A DNA stretch of 64,000 nt from Viola odorata (taxonomy: Eukaryota > Streptophyta > Magnoliopsida > Malpighiales > Violaceae), in contig OY829544.1 of assembly GCA_963691705.1 (NCBI GenBank), positions 1,433,501 through 1,497,500 of the forward strand, in the 5' to 3' direction. Position 1 is the stretch's first letter. Every line of letters starts with the position of its first letter. Shown piece by piece: positions 24,349 through 37,210 of the stretch. A program made the translations under genes and the position numbers. Under the pieces are notes generated by a model. The model had not been told where the DNA came from and ran no database searches. It was given only the letters and a program-made list of their open reading frames with translations.

Positions 24349-27300
24349 ATGGTGGTGTACGGACATGTTTTTTTGTTTTGTTTGCTCTCATTTCTTGCAA
24401 TGCACCTTCCCCTGATAATGGCAGGTTAGTTCCTCATTCATTGTGCTCAAGTGGGTTTTCAGTCTTAGCTTCAATTATATTTGCGCTATGCTTGGTTTCA
24501 TTCATAGTTCTCTACTGGGTTTTGAGTTAGCTTCAATTATATTTGTTGGCTATGCTTGCTTTTATTAAATTCAAATTGCTTCGTTAGCATTCTATTGAGC
24601 TCTAAGATTGTTAAAGGATGCAAGTGCTTCTGGGATTTTATGTCTTTTTGCTTCTGTGCAATTGGGTGTCTGTTTTCAATATGTGCATTCCCTATCACAT
24701 GGTGCTGTGGTCCAGTGCGCATATTTTCAGTGGATGTTGTTAACTGGGAATGAAGGTGTCAAACATTCGCCTGAGACTCAACTCACCCCTGGTCCCCAAT
24801 AAGAATAGGAGTAAAATAATGATACTAGAGTTTGTAAGATGTTATTTGAACTTCGAATGAGTGCTCAGTAATTCACTATTCTCACATTGTTATAGAAGTT
24901 AGACTGGTTCTTGCATTATCAGGAGCTAGTAACAGTTATATCTTTGTTGTGGGTATCAAAACTCCATATTTTCATATCAGCCATCTGTTGGACCAAACTG
25001 GAAACTGATAGTGACTCTTGCTACTTTTGCAGAGTGTCCCTTAGATTTGAGTGGATCAAATTTTACACTGGCAGCGTCTTTGTGCTCTAACAATGATGAT
25101 AGAGGAAAGTGTTGCCGCTACATAAATGCTTTTGTTGCAGTTTCAGTTGCTCGTTATGCAAATGCGACTGGTGACCTTGGCATTGCCTCAAATGTTTCGG
25201 ATATTTGTCTGCATTCCATTTCACAGACCATGGAACTGTATGGGGTTCCACATAACGCAACAGGGTTATGTGGGTTTGGGACAAAAGTTCCTGTTAATTA
25301 TGCTTGTAGGGGTCGAACAACCGTTACTCAGATGCTGCAATCTCCAAATTTTGCTGATGTTACAGAAAATTGTAGATTGCCCCTTTCCTCAGAAACCAGC
25401 TGCAGGAAGTGTTTAAATTCTGGCATTGATTACCTTCATCGACTGGTGGGAACAGATGACAATTTGACATTAAGTACTTGCCGCGATGCAACTTTTGCAG
25501 CACTTGCAAGCCAAGTTGATGGTGCTTCAGCCATTGATTTTGCAAGCTGTTTCTTTGCAGTTCAAGGGCTTAACAAACCTCCTGGTATGCTTAGCTTTCT
25601 TTGTTTTTTCCCCTTGTCGTCATGTTTAATGGAAGCATGTTCTTGGAAATAGAGGAGCCAATAAGTGTTTGTTTCCTATCAGTTCATTTTTAGTTGAAAT
25701 AGAGACCCTGACATAATCATTTTACTCTATTATATTGCTAATTAACTATTTTTTTTTATGGTTATATACTAGAGGTATCCCCATCTGCACCCAGCCCCAA
25801 GGCTTCTCCAACTCCAACTCCCTTGCTTGCTGCTAGTCCAAGCCAAGTTGTTTCGGGACTATCAGTGAATGAAGATCACCACTCCTACCACCTGACATTA
25901 GTTCCAATTGTTGGCATTGTGATTACAACAGTTGCTGTCTTGATGCTGATAGTCTTGATATTTCTTATTCGTCAGAAAAGCAAAGAGCTAGAGGAATCTG
26001 AGGAGATAGGAAAGAATTCTTCAAGAGCCTCTCCTGCTCTATGGCTTGCGCGAAAATTTCAGGAAGGTTTAACTCTTGGTCTTTTGGTTTGTGAATGATG
26101 GATTTATTTAATATATGCTGTATATTTATGCTATTGTTTCACTTTCATTGCTGGTTTGGCTGTTACATGCAGTACCTGCATTAATGTTTCAAAAGTTCAG
26201 CTACAAAGAGACTAAGACGGCAACAGATAACTTCAAGACAATCATTGGACGGGGGGGATTTGGAACAGTGTACAAAGCTCAATTTGGTGATGGCTTAGTG
26301 GCTGCAGTAAAGCGGATGAACAGGGTTTCAGAGCAGGCAGAAGATGAATTCTGCAGAGAGATAGAACTTCTTGCTAGACTGCACCATCGTCATCTTGTTG
26401 CTCTAAGAGGATTTTGCATAAAAAAACATGAGAGGTACATGGAAAATTTAACAAGCATGTGTGTGCGCTCATGCATTCTTGGCCTTATTTTGCCAGTTTA
26501 ATTTAACAAATGTAAGATATTCTTCTAAACTTTCAAGCTTATAGAAATGGAACTGAAAGCTTTGCTTGCTTCATGATAGGTTTCTGATGTATGAGTACAT
26601 GGCAAATGGAAGCCTGAAGGATCATCTGCAATGTAAGTTTATCAACTTCTTCAGTTCATGCATGCATCTGCAAAGCATGGCCATCTTGAGAGATTCTGCT
26701 TTCAATTTGCTGTTACATTTGAAAACCAATTGCTAAAGTTGTGTGTCTCAAATGACATGCCTCTCTCTCTCTGATGCAAAATGTGCAATTAATGCCGTCA
26801 TCTATCGAGGAAGAGTTTTCTCTAAATATCATATTCAAGCATTTTTGTACTCTGTTTATTGATGCAACTGGTTTCTTATGTTAATGGGAAGCTCCTTCCT
26901 TGTTCTGTGTCCTTGTATTCTGAATATATTTTTCATCTTGTTTGAAGCTCCGGGTAAAACTACTCTGAGTTGGCAGACAAGAATCCAGATTGCTATTGAC
27001 GTGGCTAATGCATTGGTAATTAGCAGAACCATACTAATCTGGCATTGATTGTTTTAGTTCAAAATCTTTGATTCATCGAAGAATAAGTTCACTTATGGGT
27101 TTAATTTTCTTATTTGTTTACTGTTCTTGCTCGCAGGAGTACCTCCACTTCTATTGCGATCCACCTCTGTGCCACAGAGACATCAAGTCTAGCAACATTT
27201 TACTGGATGAAAATTTTGTGGCTAAGGTACATTTAGCATGTATCACTTCATGACTTAAGCTACATTTAGCATCTATTCCTTCATCACTACATTGAATTGA

Positions 27301-28132
27301 TTTCTATCCTGCGACTGTGATCAAACTATATTTCTAACTTTCCTTCGTGCATGTTGCACAACGATTCTTTCTGCTTATTAATTCAAATAATAATATCTTC
27401 TGTCTGTCATACTTTTCTATTCAGGTTGCAGATTTTGGGCTTGCACATGCTTCAAAAGATGGTTCTATATGCTTTGAACCAGTAAACACTGATATTCGTG
27501 GAACTCCAGGTCAGTAAGAAAATAATCTACCATTGCAGCATGAAACTATCCTTCACTGTTTGAGACTAAATATAATTGTGCTTTCAGGTTACATGGATCC
27601 TGAGTACGTGGTTACCCAAGAGCTCACCGAGAAAAGTGACATATATAGCTATGGTGTGGTGCTGCTGGAGATTGTGACCGGAAGACGAGCAATACAAGAC
27701 GGCAAGAATTTGGTTGAATGGTCCCATAAACTTATGGTATCGGCATCAAGGCTGCCTGAGTTAGTGGACCCATGTATCGCGGACACCTTCGACTTAGACC
27801 AGCTACAAACGATCGTGACTATTGTGAGATGGTGCACGCAAAGAGAAGGGCGTGCTAGGCCTTCGATCAAACAGGTGCTTAGGCTGTTGTATGAGAGCTC
27901 AGACCCGATGCATCACGGGTTCGCCGAAGCTGTGGAAGATGAAGAATATGAAGCAAGCGAAGGAAAAGGAAGGATGAGTAGATGCAAAGTGCACAGGAAT
28001 GATGGGATATCCTACAGTGGTGATGCAAGAAATCTTGCTTCTTCTTCAAGTACATCGAGGTCATACTGTAGTAGAAGTTTCTTGCTTGAAAATGGCTCAC
28101 CACAATCTCCACCTAACGGACTCTCAATGTGA
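24349..28132 (+). CDS. SPARK-domain receptor-like protein kinase (At1g49730/At3g19300 type)
   Basis: Nine exons: 24349-24424, 25033-25584, 25773-26066, 26173-26434, 26580-26632, 26948-27015, 27137-27226, 27425-27509, 27588-28132; phases agree and give 674 residues. Order: signal peptide (1-25); Cys-rich SPARK extracellular domain (about 26-205; [25 protein letters not shown]); Pro/Ser-rich juxtamembrane stretch; one membrane helix (about 250-275; [20 protein letters not shown]); cytosolic kinase from about residue 325. The kinase has a glycine loop (GRGGFGTV), lysine (AAVKRM), catalytic loop (CHRDIKSSN), DFG (VADFGLA) and activation segment (GYMDPEYV), so it should be active. Arabidopsis homologues are plasma-membrane kinases of poorly known ligand. 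The start is the ATG opening the signal peptide; coding upstream of it is not supported. Confidence 0.95.
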
Positions 28133-29964
28133 GGTCGTATTTGTTTATTAGAAAGCTGTAAACATTCATCAGATGGTTCTTTTCAAATAGGTAAGCAGGT
28201 TCTTCATTTTGCTGAATGAATAGAGAAGAAACTGTACATCTCCACTTGGATGGGAACGGAAATCATAGTTTCACAAAAGCTGCTTCTGTTTTTGTATTAA
28301 GTTTTGTTGATTGGAAATGAGCCCTAAAATTGGAATTTTTTTCATTCATTAGTATCATGGAAGTTGACATTTGTTAAGCCAAATAGACAATTTGCAAACA
28401 TGAGTTTTGGACATCACTTGATGGATCCACATTGGTTTATGTTTTGGGTCAATTGTTCAATCAAAGTCCGAATCAAATCGTTAGAAAATGCTTCAGATTG
28501 AAACAACGCCAATCCATACATATTAGCAAATAGCGGCAAAGTAAGTTGAAGTTGCGTTATGAGTCACTCATTCAATGAAAGTCCGAACCAAATCATTACA
28601 AAATGCTACAGATTAAAACAATGCCAATCCAAACGGTGGTAGCAGATAGAAGGTAAGTTGAGGTAACGTGGAGACAGGTAGCTCTGGTATCATGTTATAT
28701 TATTCTTGGAATAATCAAGCCATGAATGAGAATTTCTATTTTCATTAAAACGAACAGGTTGATCTTGCAGTAATATGAGCCCTAATCACTAAGCAGATGA
28801 TTAGTACAAGACTTAACAAAAATATTATAAGACGTAAACCTTTCGAGGGCTTCAAATTGGTAAATAATATAGAGCCCTAATCATTAAGCAGATGCTTAAT
28901 ATAAGATTTAGAGGAAATGCGATAACATGTAGGCGCCTTAAGGAAAGTTAACAAGAATTCTAACAATCAAGTAAAAAACTATTGAGGACTTCAAATTGGG
29001 AAGAAACAAGATGTATGCTGTTTGGGCAATCAGCTGTAACAAAAAAACTATAGAACAAGGAAAATATCCAATCTTAAGATGAGTAAAATTATGCATGTTC
29101 CAACCTTTACATAAAGATGGAAATAGATACTAAATTTCTGATGACAAAACAGCAACAAGCATTGTAAGCATCATAGCGAGCCAAGAACCCAATGACAAAG
29201 AATACTGGCTTTCTGAGACGCATTTCTTTGGTATAAGATCCTCTACCTCAAGGGAAACACACTACCAAGGTTTTCATCATCTAAAAACTCAAGGCAAGTT
29301 ATGTGTCAAGGATCTAAAAGAAAAAACACAACACAAAGGTGATTTGGGGGCAATATTTGCAAATCAAACAATCACTCTAGTAACAAACAAAACAGCAAAA
29401 AGAATTTAGTAATAATGCTTAGAAAGCAAAGCAGCAACTCACAGGCAGTTGTATCATTTACGAAGCTAAACAAGTTAAAGACAATGAGTAAAACCATTAA
29501 CCAATTTCCTAATTGATCAAGGAAAGCCGAGTTTATTAACGCATTCAATAAAATAAAGCTAGCCTAAGCAAAGATGAAGCTAGCCTAAGCAAACAAAAGC
29601 ATAACACAATAAAAAAGCTGTCCCCAGAGAATCCAAATAACCCTAGTAGACCAAAAAGGCCAAATGAATTTGAGCAATTAGTAGGCATCATATAATTATA
29701 ATCGCATAAACCATTCACGCAACACTAAAATAAATCAAATTCCACAACTTGCAAAAACCAGAGCTAATCGATATTAAATATCTGTCCGAAATGCATAACA
29801 ACAGTAAAAAGATCTCAAGTGCAAGTCTCATGAGCTTTATTACATAACATATTGAGCAAATCAATACCACAATACCCAATACATAACGCATCAAGCTCAT
29901 TGTTCTTCTTCCTTAAGCATCTAATCAAACTCAAAATACGAACACCCAGATAATTGAAAGCACC
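28133..29964. other. Intergenic with degenerate short repeats
   Basis: Region between the kinase 3' end and the eL39 stop codon. Two diverged direct copies containing AAAGTCCGAA(T/C)CAAATC occur near 28460-28525 and 28575-28640, and two containing GAGCCCTAATCA(C/T)TAAGCAGATG near 28775-28815 and 28870-28910. No gene seen. Confidence 0.5.
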
Positions 29965-30354
<390 letters not shown>

Positions 30355-31082
30355 TTTCGCTAGCTTTGTGCGGCAGTAGTGGAAGGAGAAGACAGCTCGA
30401 GCGAAAATATACTGAACGTGTTTAACCCTAGGAAGTGGAAGTAAGGGGCTTTAAATGCCAAAGGGTAGGGAAACAACAATTCTAAGCCCATTCATTGTTT
30501 GGGCCTAATTCGATAGACCCATTTAAAACAAAAAGAATCCGCAGTAGGCCTATTCATGGCCCGGTCTTTACTCAAAAAAAAGAGAAGGTTATGGCCCGGT
30601 CTGCAAGGAATCTGCAAAACATAAAGAGTCCTCACCATTACAATTTGCTTGAGGTTAAAACTATGCTTATTTTGTTTTTTTTTTCCCTTTTTATCCGCGG
30701 GCATCTTCTTAGCTTTTTTCAAACACAGAGATTAATTTTATTCGAGTATCGTCAGATTTTAACTAGAGAAAAAAGTCTCCCAGTATAATTTATTTATAAA
30801 CTTTGATTAAAAATAAATAAGTCTTTTACCGCAACTAATAAGTGTAAGAATATCCAAATGTATATCAAATGCAGGGCGGACTATTAAAGTGATACCTGAC
30901 CATATTTTCTTGATTAATTGATGAAGACAAGAACTAGGCAGGCTACGTGAACTATGCAAAATTTTCAATTTTGCTTCGATATATCAGTATATATATATAC
31001 TGCTTTGCTGGTATATGTATATATATATCCAACCTACTGAATCTTACTTCCCACATCATAAGCTACTAATTAAACTAAAATT
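30355..31082. other. Divergent promoter region of RPL39 and the subtilase
   Basis: Contains a long T/TA-rich run and TATATATA stretches at about 30990-31028 just before the subtilase start, a plausible TATA region. No gene recognised. Confidence 0.5.
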
Positions 31083-33428
31083 ATGCATCAGTTTACTGTC
31101 TTCCTTCTCTTCTCTATTGCCCCATTACTGGCATTTTCCACTTCAAATGGCCACAAAACCTACATCATCCACATGGACAGATCAGCAATCCCACCCGGAT
31201 TCTCCTCCCACCATGATTGGTACATGTCAACATTGTCATCCCTCTCGCCGAGGCCAGGTGGCAATCCCCCACTCCATCTCTACACATACAAGCATGTGAT
31301 GGATGGTTTTAGTGCAGTTCTGTCACAAGACCATCTTGACCAACTAGAAAACTTGCCAAGTCATGTTGCTACATTCCCAGAATCATTTGGTCATCCTCAC
31401 ACCACTCACACCCCAAAATTCCTTGGCCTAAACAGACATAGAGGAGCATGGCCTGCAGGGCAGTTTGGTGATGACATCATAATTGGTGTTCTCGACACAG
31501 GAATCTGGCCAGAGAGCGACAGCTTCAGTGACAGAAACATGCCTTCAGTGCCCAAAAGATGGCTCGGGGTATGCGAAACCGGGACAGAATTCAACACGAC
31601 CAACTGCAACAAGAAACTGATCGGTGCGCGAAAATTTAGCCAGGGGATGAAGCAGAGGCGGTTGAATATATCGAACACTGATGACTACAATTCGCCGAGG
31701 GATTACAAGGGTCATGGAACTCACACATCATCAACAGCAGCTGGGAGTAAAGCACAAGATGCTGATTATTTCGGTTATGCAAAAGGGACAGCAACGGGAA
31801 TCGCACCAATGGCCAGGGTTGCCATGTACAAAGTGCAGTTTTATACTGGTGAAAGCGACGATGTCGAAGCTGCAGCAACTGATGTTCTTGCTGGGATGGA
31901 CCAAGCAATAGAAGATGGTGTGGACATTATGTCATTGTCATTAGGATTCTTAGAGACACCATTCTATGAGAACCCAATAGCGATAGGAGCATATGCAGCC
32001 TTGAAGAAGGGGATTTTTGTTGCATGTTCAGCTGGAAATGGAGGCCCTCATGGATACACAATGTTGAATGGAGCTCCTTGGATAACTACTGTTGGTGCAG
32101 GAACAATCGACCGCGAGTTTGGAGCAGAAATCACACTTGGAGATGGTATCACAACCATAACAGGAACATCTATTTATCCAGAGAATCTGTTCATCGACAG
32201 GGTTCCTTTCTACTATGGACTTGGAAACAGAAGCAAAGAAGTCTGTGGTTATGACTCCTTAGACCCAAAAGAAGTTGAAGGAAAGTTTCTATTCTGTGAC
32301 AGTGATGAATCATCATCATCATCATCATTGTTGTTGTTTCAACTAACATTTGAAAATGAAAACCATCGAAGTGGTCCGGACATTGCTGGAGCGATCAGAG
32401 GCATCTTTAGTGAAGATGATGCGGAATTTCTCCACCCGGATTACTTCTCCTCTCCGATTGTGATAGTGAAACCGAAAGATGGTGACCTGATCAAGAAATA
32501 TATATTGAGCACAAAGAATGCAACAGTGAGTGTAAAGTTTGGGATTACATTACTTGGGACTAAACCAGCACCAAAAGTAGCATATTTTTCCTCCAGAGGG
32601 CCTGATGTGAGATCACCTTGAATTCTGAAACCTGATGTGCTGGCTCCAGGGTATCATGTTTTGGCAGGATGGGTTCCGAATAGAGGTTTTGCGCCTATTC
32701 GAGAAGACGATTATTTGCTCACAGATTATGCACTTGTATCCGGCACATCAATGGCATGCCCCCATGTAGCTGGGATCGCTGCATTGCTTAAAGCCGCGTA
32801 CCGAGGTTGGAGTCCGGCAGCCATCCGGTCAGCAATGATGACTACTGCCGATCTTACAGACAACACAAAAGGTCAAATCATCGACATGACCACTGGAGTT
32901 TCCGGGACACCTCTTGATTTTGGAGCTGGCCATGTAAATCCTGACAAGGCCATCGACCCCGGACTTGTGTATGACATGGAGATGGGTGACTACATCAACT
33001 ATCTGTGTGCTTTGAGGTATTCAAGAGACCGTATACAAATCATCACAAAAACATCCGATTTCTCTTGTGAACATGCTTGTTTGGATCTGAACTATCCTTC
33101 TTTTGTTGTTATCCTGAACAAAACTGATACCATAACAACATTCAAGAGGGTGCTGACTAATGTAGCAGATACGAGGTCAGTTTATCGCGCAGAGGTGGAA
33201 GCTCCTACCGGAATGAAAGTTGTTGTGCAGCCAAGAACAATCACTTTTGCAGGAAAATATAGCCAAGCAGAGTTTAACATGACAGTGGAGGTTAAGGTGA
33301 AAAGGGCAAGTGTTACTCCACGGAGTGATTATATTACACATTATGGGTTTTTAAGGTGGACTGAAGTGAATGGGAAGCATGTGGTAAGAAGTCCCATTGT
33401 CTCTGCAACAGCATCACCAAGGACTTGA
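31083..33428 (+). pseudogene. Subtilase (SBT1-type serine protease) with one in-frame stop
   Basis: A single uninterrupted exon of 781 codons except for TGA at 32619-32621 (codon 513). Order: signal peptide (1-22), I9 inhibitor prodomain (YIIHMDRSAIP, about 27-105), S8 catalytic domain with Asp138 (GVLDTGIWPES), His211 (GHGTHTSS), oxyanion Asn319 (SAGNGGP) and Ser556 (GTSMACPHVAG), then the fibronectin-like C-terminal domain. The frame is conserved on both sides of the stop, including Ser556. In relatives the stop position is Gly (SSRGP...SPGILKPD), so GGA to TGA is the simplest change. A protein ending at 512 would lack the catalytic serine. It could be a pseudogene, a null allele, or a sequencing error. 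Secreted subtilases cleave apoplastic proteins and peptide precursors. Confidence 0.88.
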
Positions 33429-33908
33429 GCTATCTGGCCATTAGGACATGTCTGACAGAGTTTATATCTTCCATGTACAAGAAAGTTTGTATTCGAAAGT
33501 GCTCTCAATAAATTAATTATCCAAGAACATAACCACAAAACAATTAATTCAGATGAAACCAACATAGAGCATACATTAAAGAACAAATGAAATTTCAACT
33601 TTCAGTAATACTTGAGAACAAAGTGTTAGACATTATACTGTAATATACACATTTCACATTGTAACTTGATCAGTGACGATTATGAGGTGAAAGGCGAGTA
33701 TGGAAATTTCTAAACAAACATTCAAGTCCATGCTGCCCACACATCGTAGAAAGAACGGATGTTATCCAGTTCCAGTCTTCCCCTATCTGCTTTAGGAATT
33801 AGCCGTAAAAGAATTAAAAAGTACTATAAGAGAGAGTATGCAGTAAAGCACAATCTCAATTTTATCTAAGGAGGAAAAATGTAAAAAGATGAAACTTCCC
33901 TTGCACTG
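33429..33908. other. 3' flanks of convergent genes
   Basis: Short spacer between the subtilase and the NYN-domain gene; probably both 3' untranslated regions. Nothing else seen. Confidence 0.5.
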
Positions 33909-35495
33909 CTAGCCACCAACAGCAGCCAAAAACTTCCTCTTGCTTTCGGGTTCTTCATGTAGCACCACAACATCCCTCACCTTCTCTAAAAGGTCATCTA
34001 GTCGATCGACATTGAACCGTTGATAGTCCAGTGGCTTTTTATACCTTTGCTGGTATATCGCCTCAAAATGACCCAAGAAAATCCCACAAGAGTAGCTCAC
34101 AAGAATCTCCTGCAACTCGTATTTAAACTGTTCAAGAAGTCGGTCGACTTCACATTGAGCAGATACCTCCATGTTAGTCTTCTCTGGGTACCTCTCCTCA
34201 TTTTCATCAACTACCACTCTTTCTTCCTCTGATAACTCGTCTGAAGAGCCTCCGCCAGGCATAACATCTAAGCTCTCCTCTGCGGTCCCTTTTACTTTCT
34301 TATCATTCCTTGCAAGGATTACAGGAGGCGCACTTGGCCCTGCTTTCCAGTTTCGGAGATAGACAAGTTTCTTTTGGCCCTTGCCATCCATTGCTAATGG
34401 ATCACTCATTTTTTTAAAAAGATTCACAAGCTTCAACGCCCCATACTCTGAGACGTAAAGAGGCCGTCCATATAGCTTCTGGTACTCTGAAGGAACACGG
34501 GTAAAAGGCAAGCAGCCTCCTGAGAGTTCAAGCAACTTTACCAGCTGCGCCTTTAGACCATTTATATCCCCAGGCTGTACCCACATAGCAGAATAAGATT
34601 GATCATAGGGGCCAGGACCTGCTGAAACTTCATTCGAAAAAGATGGGAGTCTCTGGGATCGCGTATTTGTGGGGAAACAAGGCAAAGTTGTCATCAGAGA
34701 ACTACAGTTGTATTCAGATACGGACTGTGACACTACAGAGAAATCTCTTGTCGCATTATAATAGCTCTGTGAGAGTCCTCTATATACAATTGCCTCTTCT
34801 TCATATGGGCCATCTAGATTCTCATTGATATGCCGACCCATAAGATACCCAGCAATGTCAGGTGCTCCTCCATGAGGAGGCATAAAGGTCTTTAACGAGG
34901 GTATAAAACCTTCTCCACGGGCCACACTTGGCCAGTCCCAGACAAACTTACCAGCATTGCAAAGCGCAGATGACACACCAACCCCAGATGGGATGACAAG
35001 GATCACAGTGTATCCACGTTGACCAAGTATGTGAAGAGCCGGAGCAAAATCAACATCCCCTGAAATAAGCATTATAGATGAAGGCGGAGGGTTGTCAAGT
35101 GCAAAAAGGAACATGTCAACCAAAATAGCCTTGTCAGCAGCATCCTTTCTGCCATTTGGAACATCAATGAGTTTAACACCAGTTCTTTGGCACCCCTCTC
35201 TAAGCCGCCTAGGGAAAGCATTAAAATCCCCATAAGCAGAAAATGTCATGACAGCTCCCTTGATTACAGGGTGCACCCGCAAAGCCATTCGTATATTGCC
35301 AGCTACATCTTCAGGGCAAATAGCACTAGGGACAGGGCAGTTCTCAATGTCCCAGAGAATAGCAACAGGGCCATCTAAACAGTTTCGGCAAGGGGGACTA
35401 TAAGTTGGTTGAACTGCATGCACATTGGAATCCACCATCCGCAGGCCCCTCTGATCAGATTGATCTGGTTGCAGCATTGGCGATGATGCATTCAT
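33909..35495 (-). CDS. NYN-domain putative endoribonuclease with two LOTUS/OST-HTH domains (MARF1-like)
   Basis: One coding exon, 528 residues from the first ATG (35493-35495); the frame is open further upstream without an ATG. The NYN nuclease domain (about 42-190) has the acidic residues expected of the fold: ILWDIENCPVP (Asp49), KDAADKAILVDM and MLISGDVDFAPAL. Two winged-helix LOTUS/OST-HTH domains follow, at about 310-385 (LVKLLELSGGCLPFTRVPSEY) and at the C-terminus (about 448-520). The architecture matches animal MARF1/limkain-b1 and Arabidopsis At2g15560. Such proteins are thought to bind RNA through LOTUS and cut it through NYN; the plant targets are unknown. A likely 5' UTR intron has its acceptor near 35575 and a donor near 35907, placing the promoter at about 36250-36400. 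Confidence 0.9.
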   Translation of the reverse strand: MNASSPMLQPDQSDQRGLRMVDSNVHAVQPTYSPPCRNCLDGPVAILWDIENCPVPSAICPEDVAGNIRMALRVHPVIKGAVMTFSAYGDFNAFPRRLREGCQRTGVKLIDVPNGRKDAADKAILVDMFLFALDNPPPSSIMLISGDVDFAPALHILGQRGYTVILVIPSGVGVSSALCNAGKFVWDWPSVARGEGFIPSLKTFMPPHGGAPDIAGYLMGRHINENLDGPYEEEAIVYRGLSQSYYNATRDFSVVSQSVSEYNCSSLMTTLPCFPTNTRSQRLPSFSNEVSAGPGPYDQSYSAMWVQPGDINGLKAQLVKLLELSGGCLPFTRVPSEYQKLYGRPLYVSEYGALKLVNLFKKMSDPLAMDGKGQKKLVYLRNWKAGPSAPPVILARNDKKVKGTAEESLDVMPGGGSSDELSEEERVVVDENEERYPEKTNMEVSAQCEVDRLLEQFKYELQEILVSYSCGIFLGHFEAIYQQRYKKPLDYQRFNVDRLDDLLEKVRDVVVLHEEPESKRKFLAAVGG

Positions 35496-37210
35496 ATTTG
35501 CACTAGCCACCACTTCTTTTTTCTTTAAGTTTCCAAAGAGTTCAAAGATAGCAGTAGAGACCCAAAGTTTAACTGAGATGTTTAGACGTTAAGGGTACAC
35601 ATCACCTGGCTATCCAAACAAAAACACACCAACACATACATAAACTTGATTACTCATCCAAACTGGAATTTTTTAAAGCAACACAATTTCAATCAAATGC
35701 CCTAAATTGGTTACACAGAAACCGAGTAGCCGAACCATTAGGAGTTTGACTAAGATAAAAAGAAATTCCAACTGATAAATGGGAATCACCATCCAGGATA
35801 ATGAAATCATAACTACCAATATAAATGATCTTTGTTCTCACTCGTGTTGTAGTATCTGAGCAACCAAAAATGAAGATAAAAAGCGTCAAGAGAGGAAGAA
35901 AGGTACCTTATGTGAAGACGATAACTCTGTGAGACTAATCTCTTCGTACCCAGATGCTAAAACACTCAGATCTTGAAGAAAGCTACGAAATTTCAAAGAT
36001 CCAACGATGAATTGTCCTCCAAAACTCAAAAACCTAGAAGAAGCACCTACAAGTAAGTATTCAGAAGAAAGGAAGAAGGAAAACAGAGGAAGAAGCAAGA
36101 ACGTTTTAGTTTGGGGGGTCTTTTCTTCAATTCTTCTATATTGGGTGATGGGTGTTTCCCGTTTTGGATGATATATGTAATAGAAGAAGAGGTGACAGAA
36201 ACTGGAATTTGACGCACTGGAGAGGAGAACGAAGCAAAAACAAGAGAAGGCTTTATCAGGCACTAGCTCTCCTGCTAAAATACTTCGCAGAGGTCTGGGC
36301 CTGCACGGTTTAGATTGTACTACTATCCTTTTTAGCCCAACAAAGCCGAAAACAAAAGCATATTTGTATTGCCGATTTGCCATTTTTTAACCGACTCTCT
36401 CATTTGTGTTTCTAGAAGTACCTGTGACCCAACCCAAAATATTGTCGGTTACTGTTTTTTTTTTTTTTTTTTTGACCTTTTAACAATTATATTTTGGTTT
36501 TCGATTTTCCATTTTAAAATAAATCCAAAACTTTTTTTCCTTTTCTTGTCTTACCATTTATGCTATTTTAAGTTTCAATAACAAGAATTTTATCATAATT
36601 CAGTATAAAAATAAATCCTCCTTGATAATATGTACTACGAGCATCAGAAACATGGATTATCTATACCGACAGAGAAATCAAAATCACGTTTTTAAAATTT
36701 TAAGATTGGCCGACAAAATACCATTTCCACCTGTGAGAACATGCCCCTCATGTTCCAAGTACACATTCATTAATGCCCCTCATGTCCTGCTTATACTTGC
36801 ATTTTACAGCCATTAAAAGGAGATGAGCAATGCAGTTCATTACAATTGACAAGACCTTAAAGCACAGTTCCGTTCATTCCAACGATTACAACCATCACCA
36901 CCACGCAATCGAATCATTTTAGAGCGGGGTGTTCAAGAAACCTATCAAACAACAAGAATATAAAGTTTCAGCATTAAGAAGAACTGCAAAAGTATCCAAG
37001 GAAGAAAATGAAGGACAGAGAGCATGATACCTTCATGGAAAATCAGGCTTACAGTATTATTCTCGAGAGAAAAAAATATGGTGACATAATCCAGGACCAA
37101 TGTTGAGAACCAGACCAGTAAACATATTCTCAATGCTGTATACACAGAAATGTACTCATACCTAATTATGGACCTTACTGAATGTACAATCATGCACTGA
37201 ACCAAGTTTG
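35496..37210. other. 5' leader/intron of the NYN gene and intergenic DNA
   Basis: On the minus strand 35496-35906 looks like leader plus intron and 35907-36300 a 5' untranslated exon. 36463-36483 is a poly(T) run. 36400-37210 is AT-rich and includes the 3' flank of the thioredoxin gene. No further gene. Confidence 0.45.

Noticed and set aside
35886..36383. 165-codon minus-strand frame before the NYN gene
   Set aside because: No family similarity and it lies where the 5' untranslated exon and promoter are expected.
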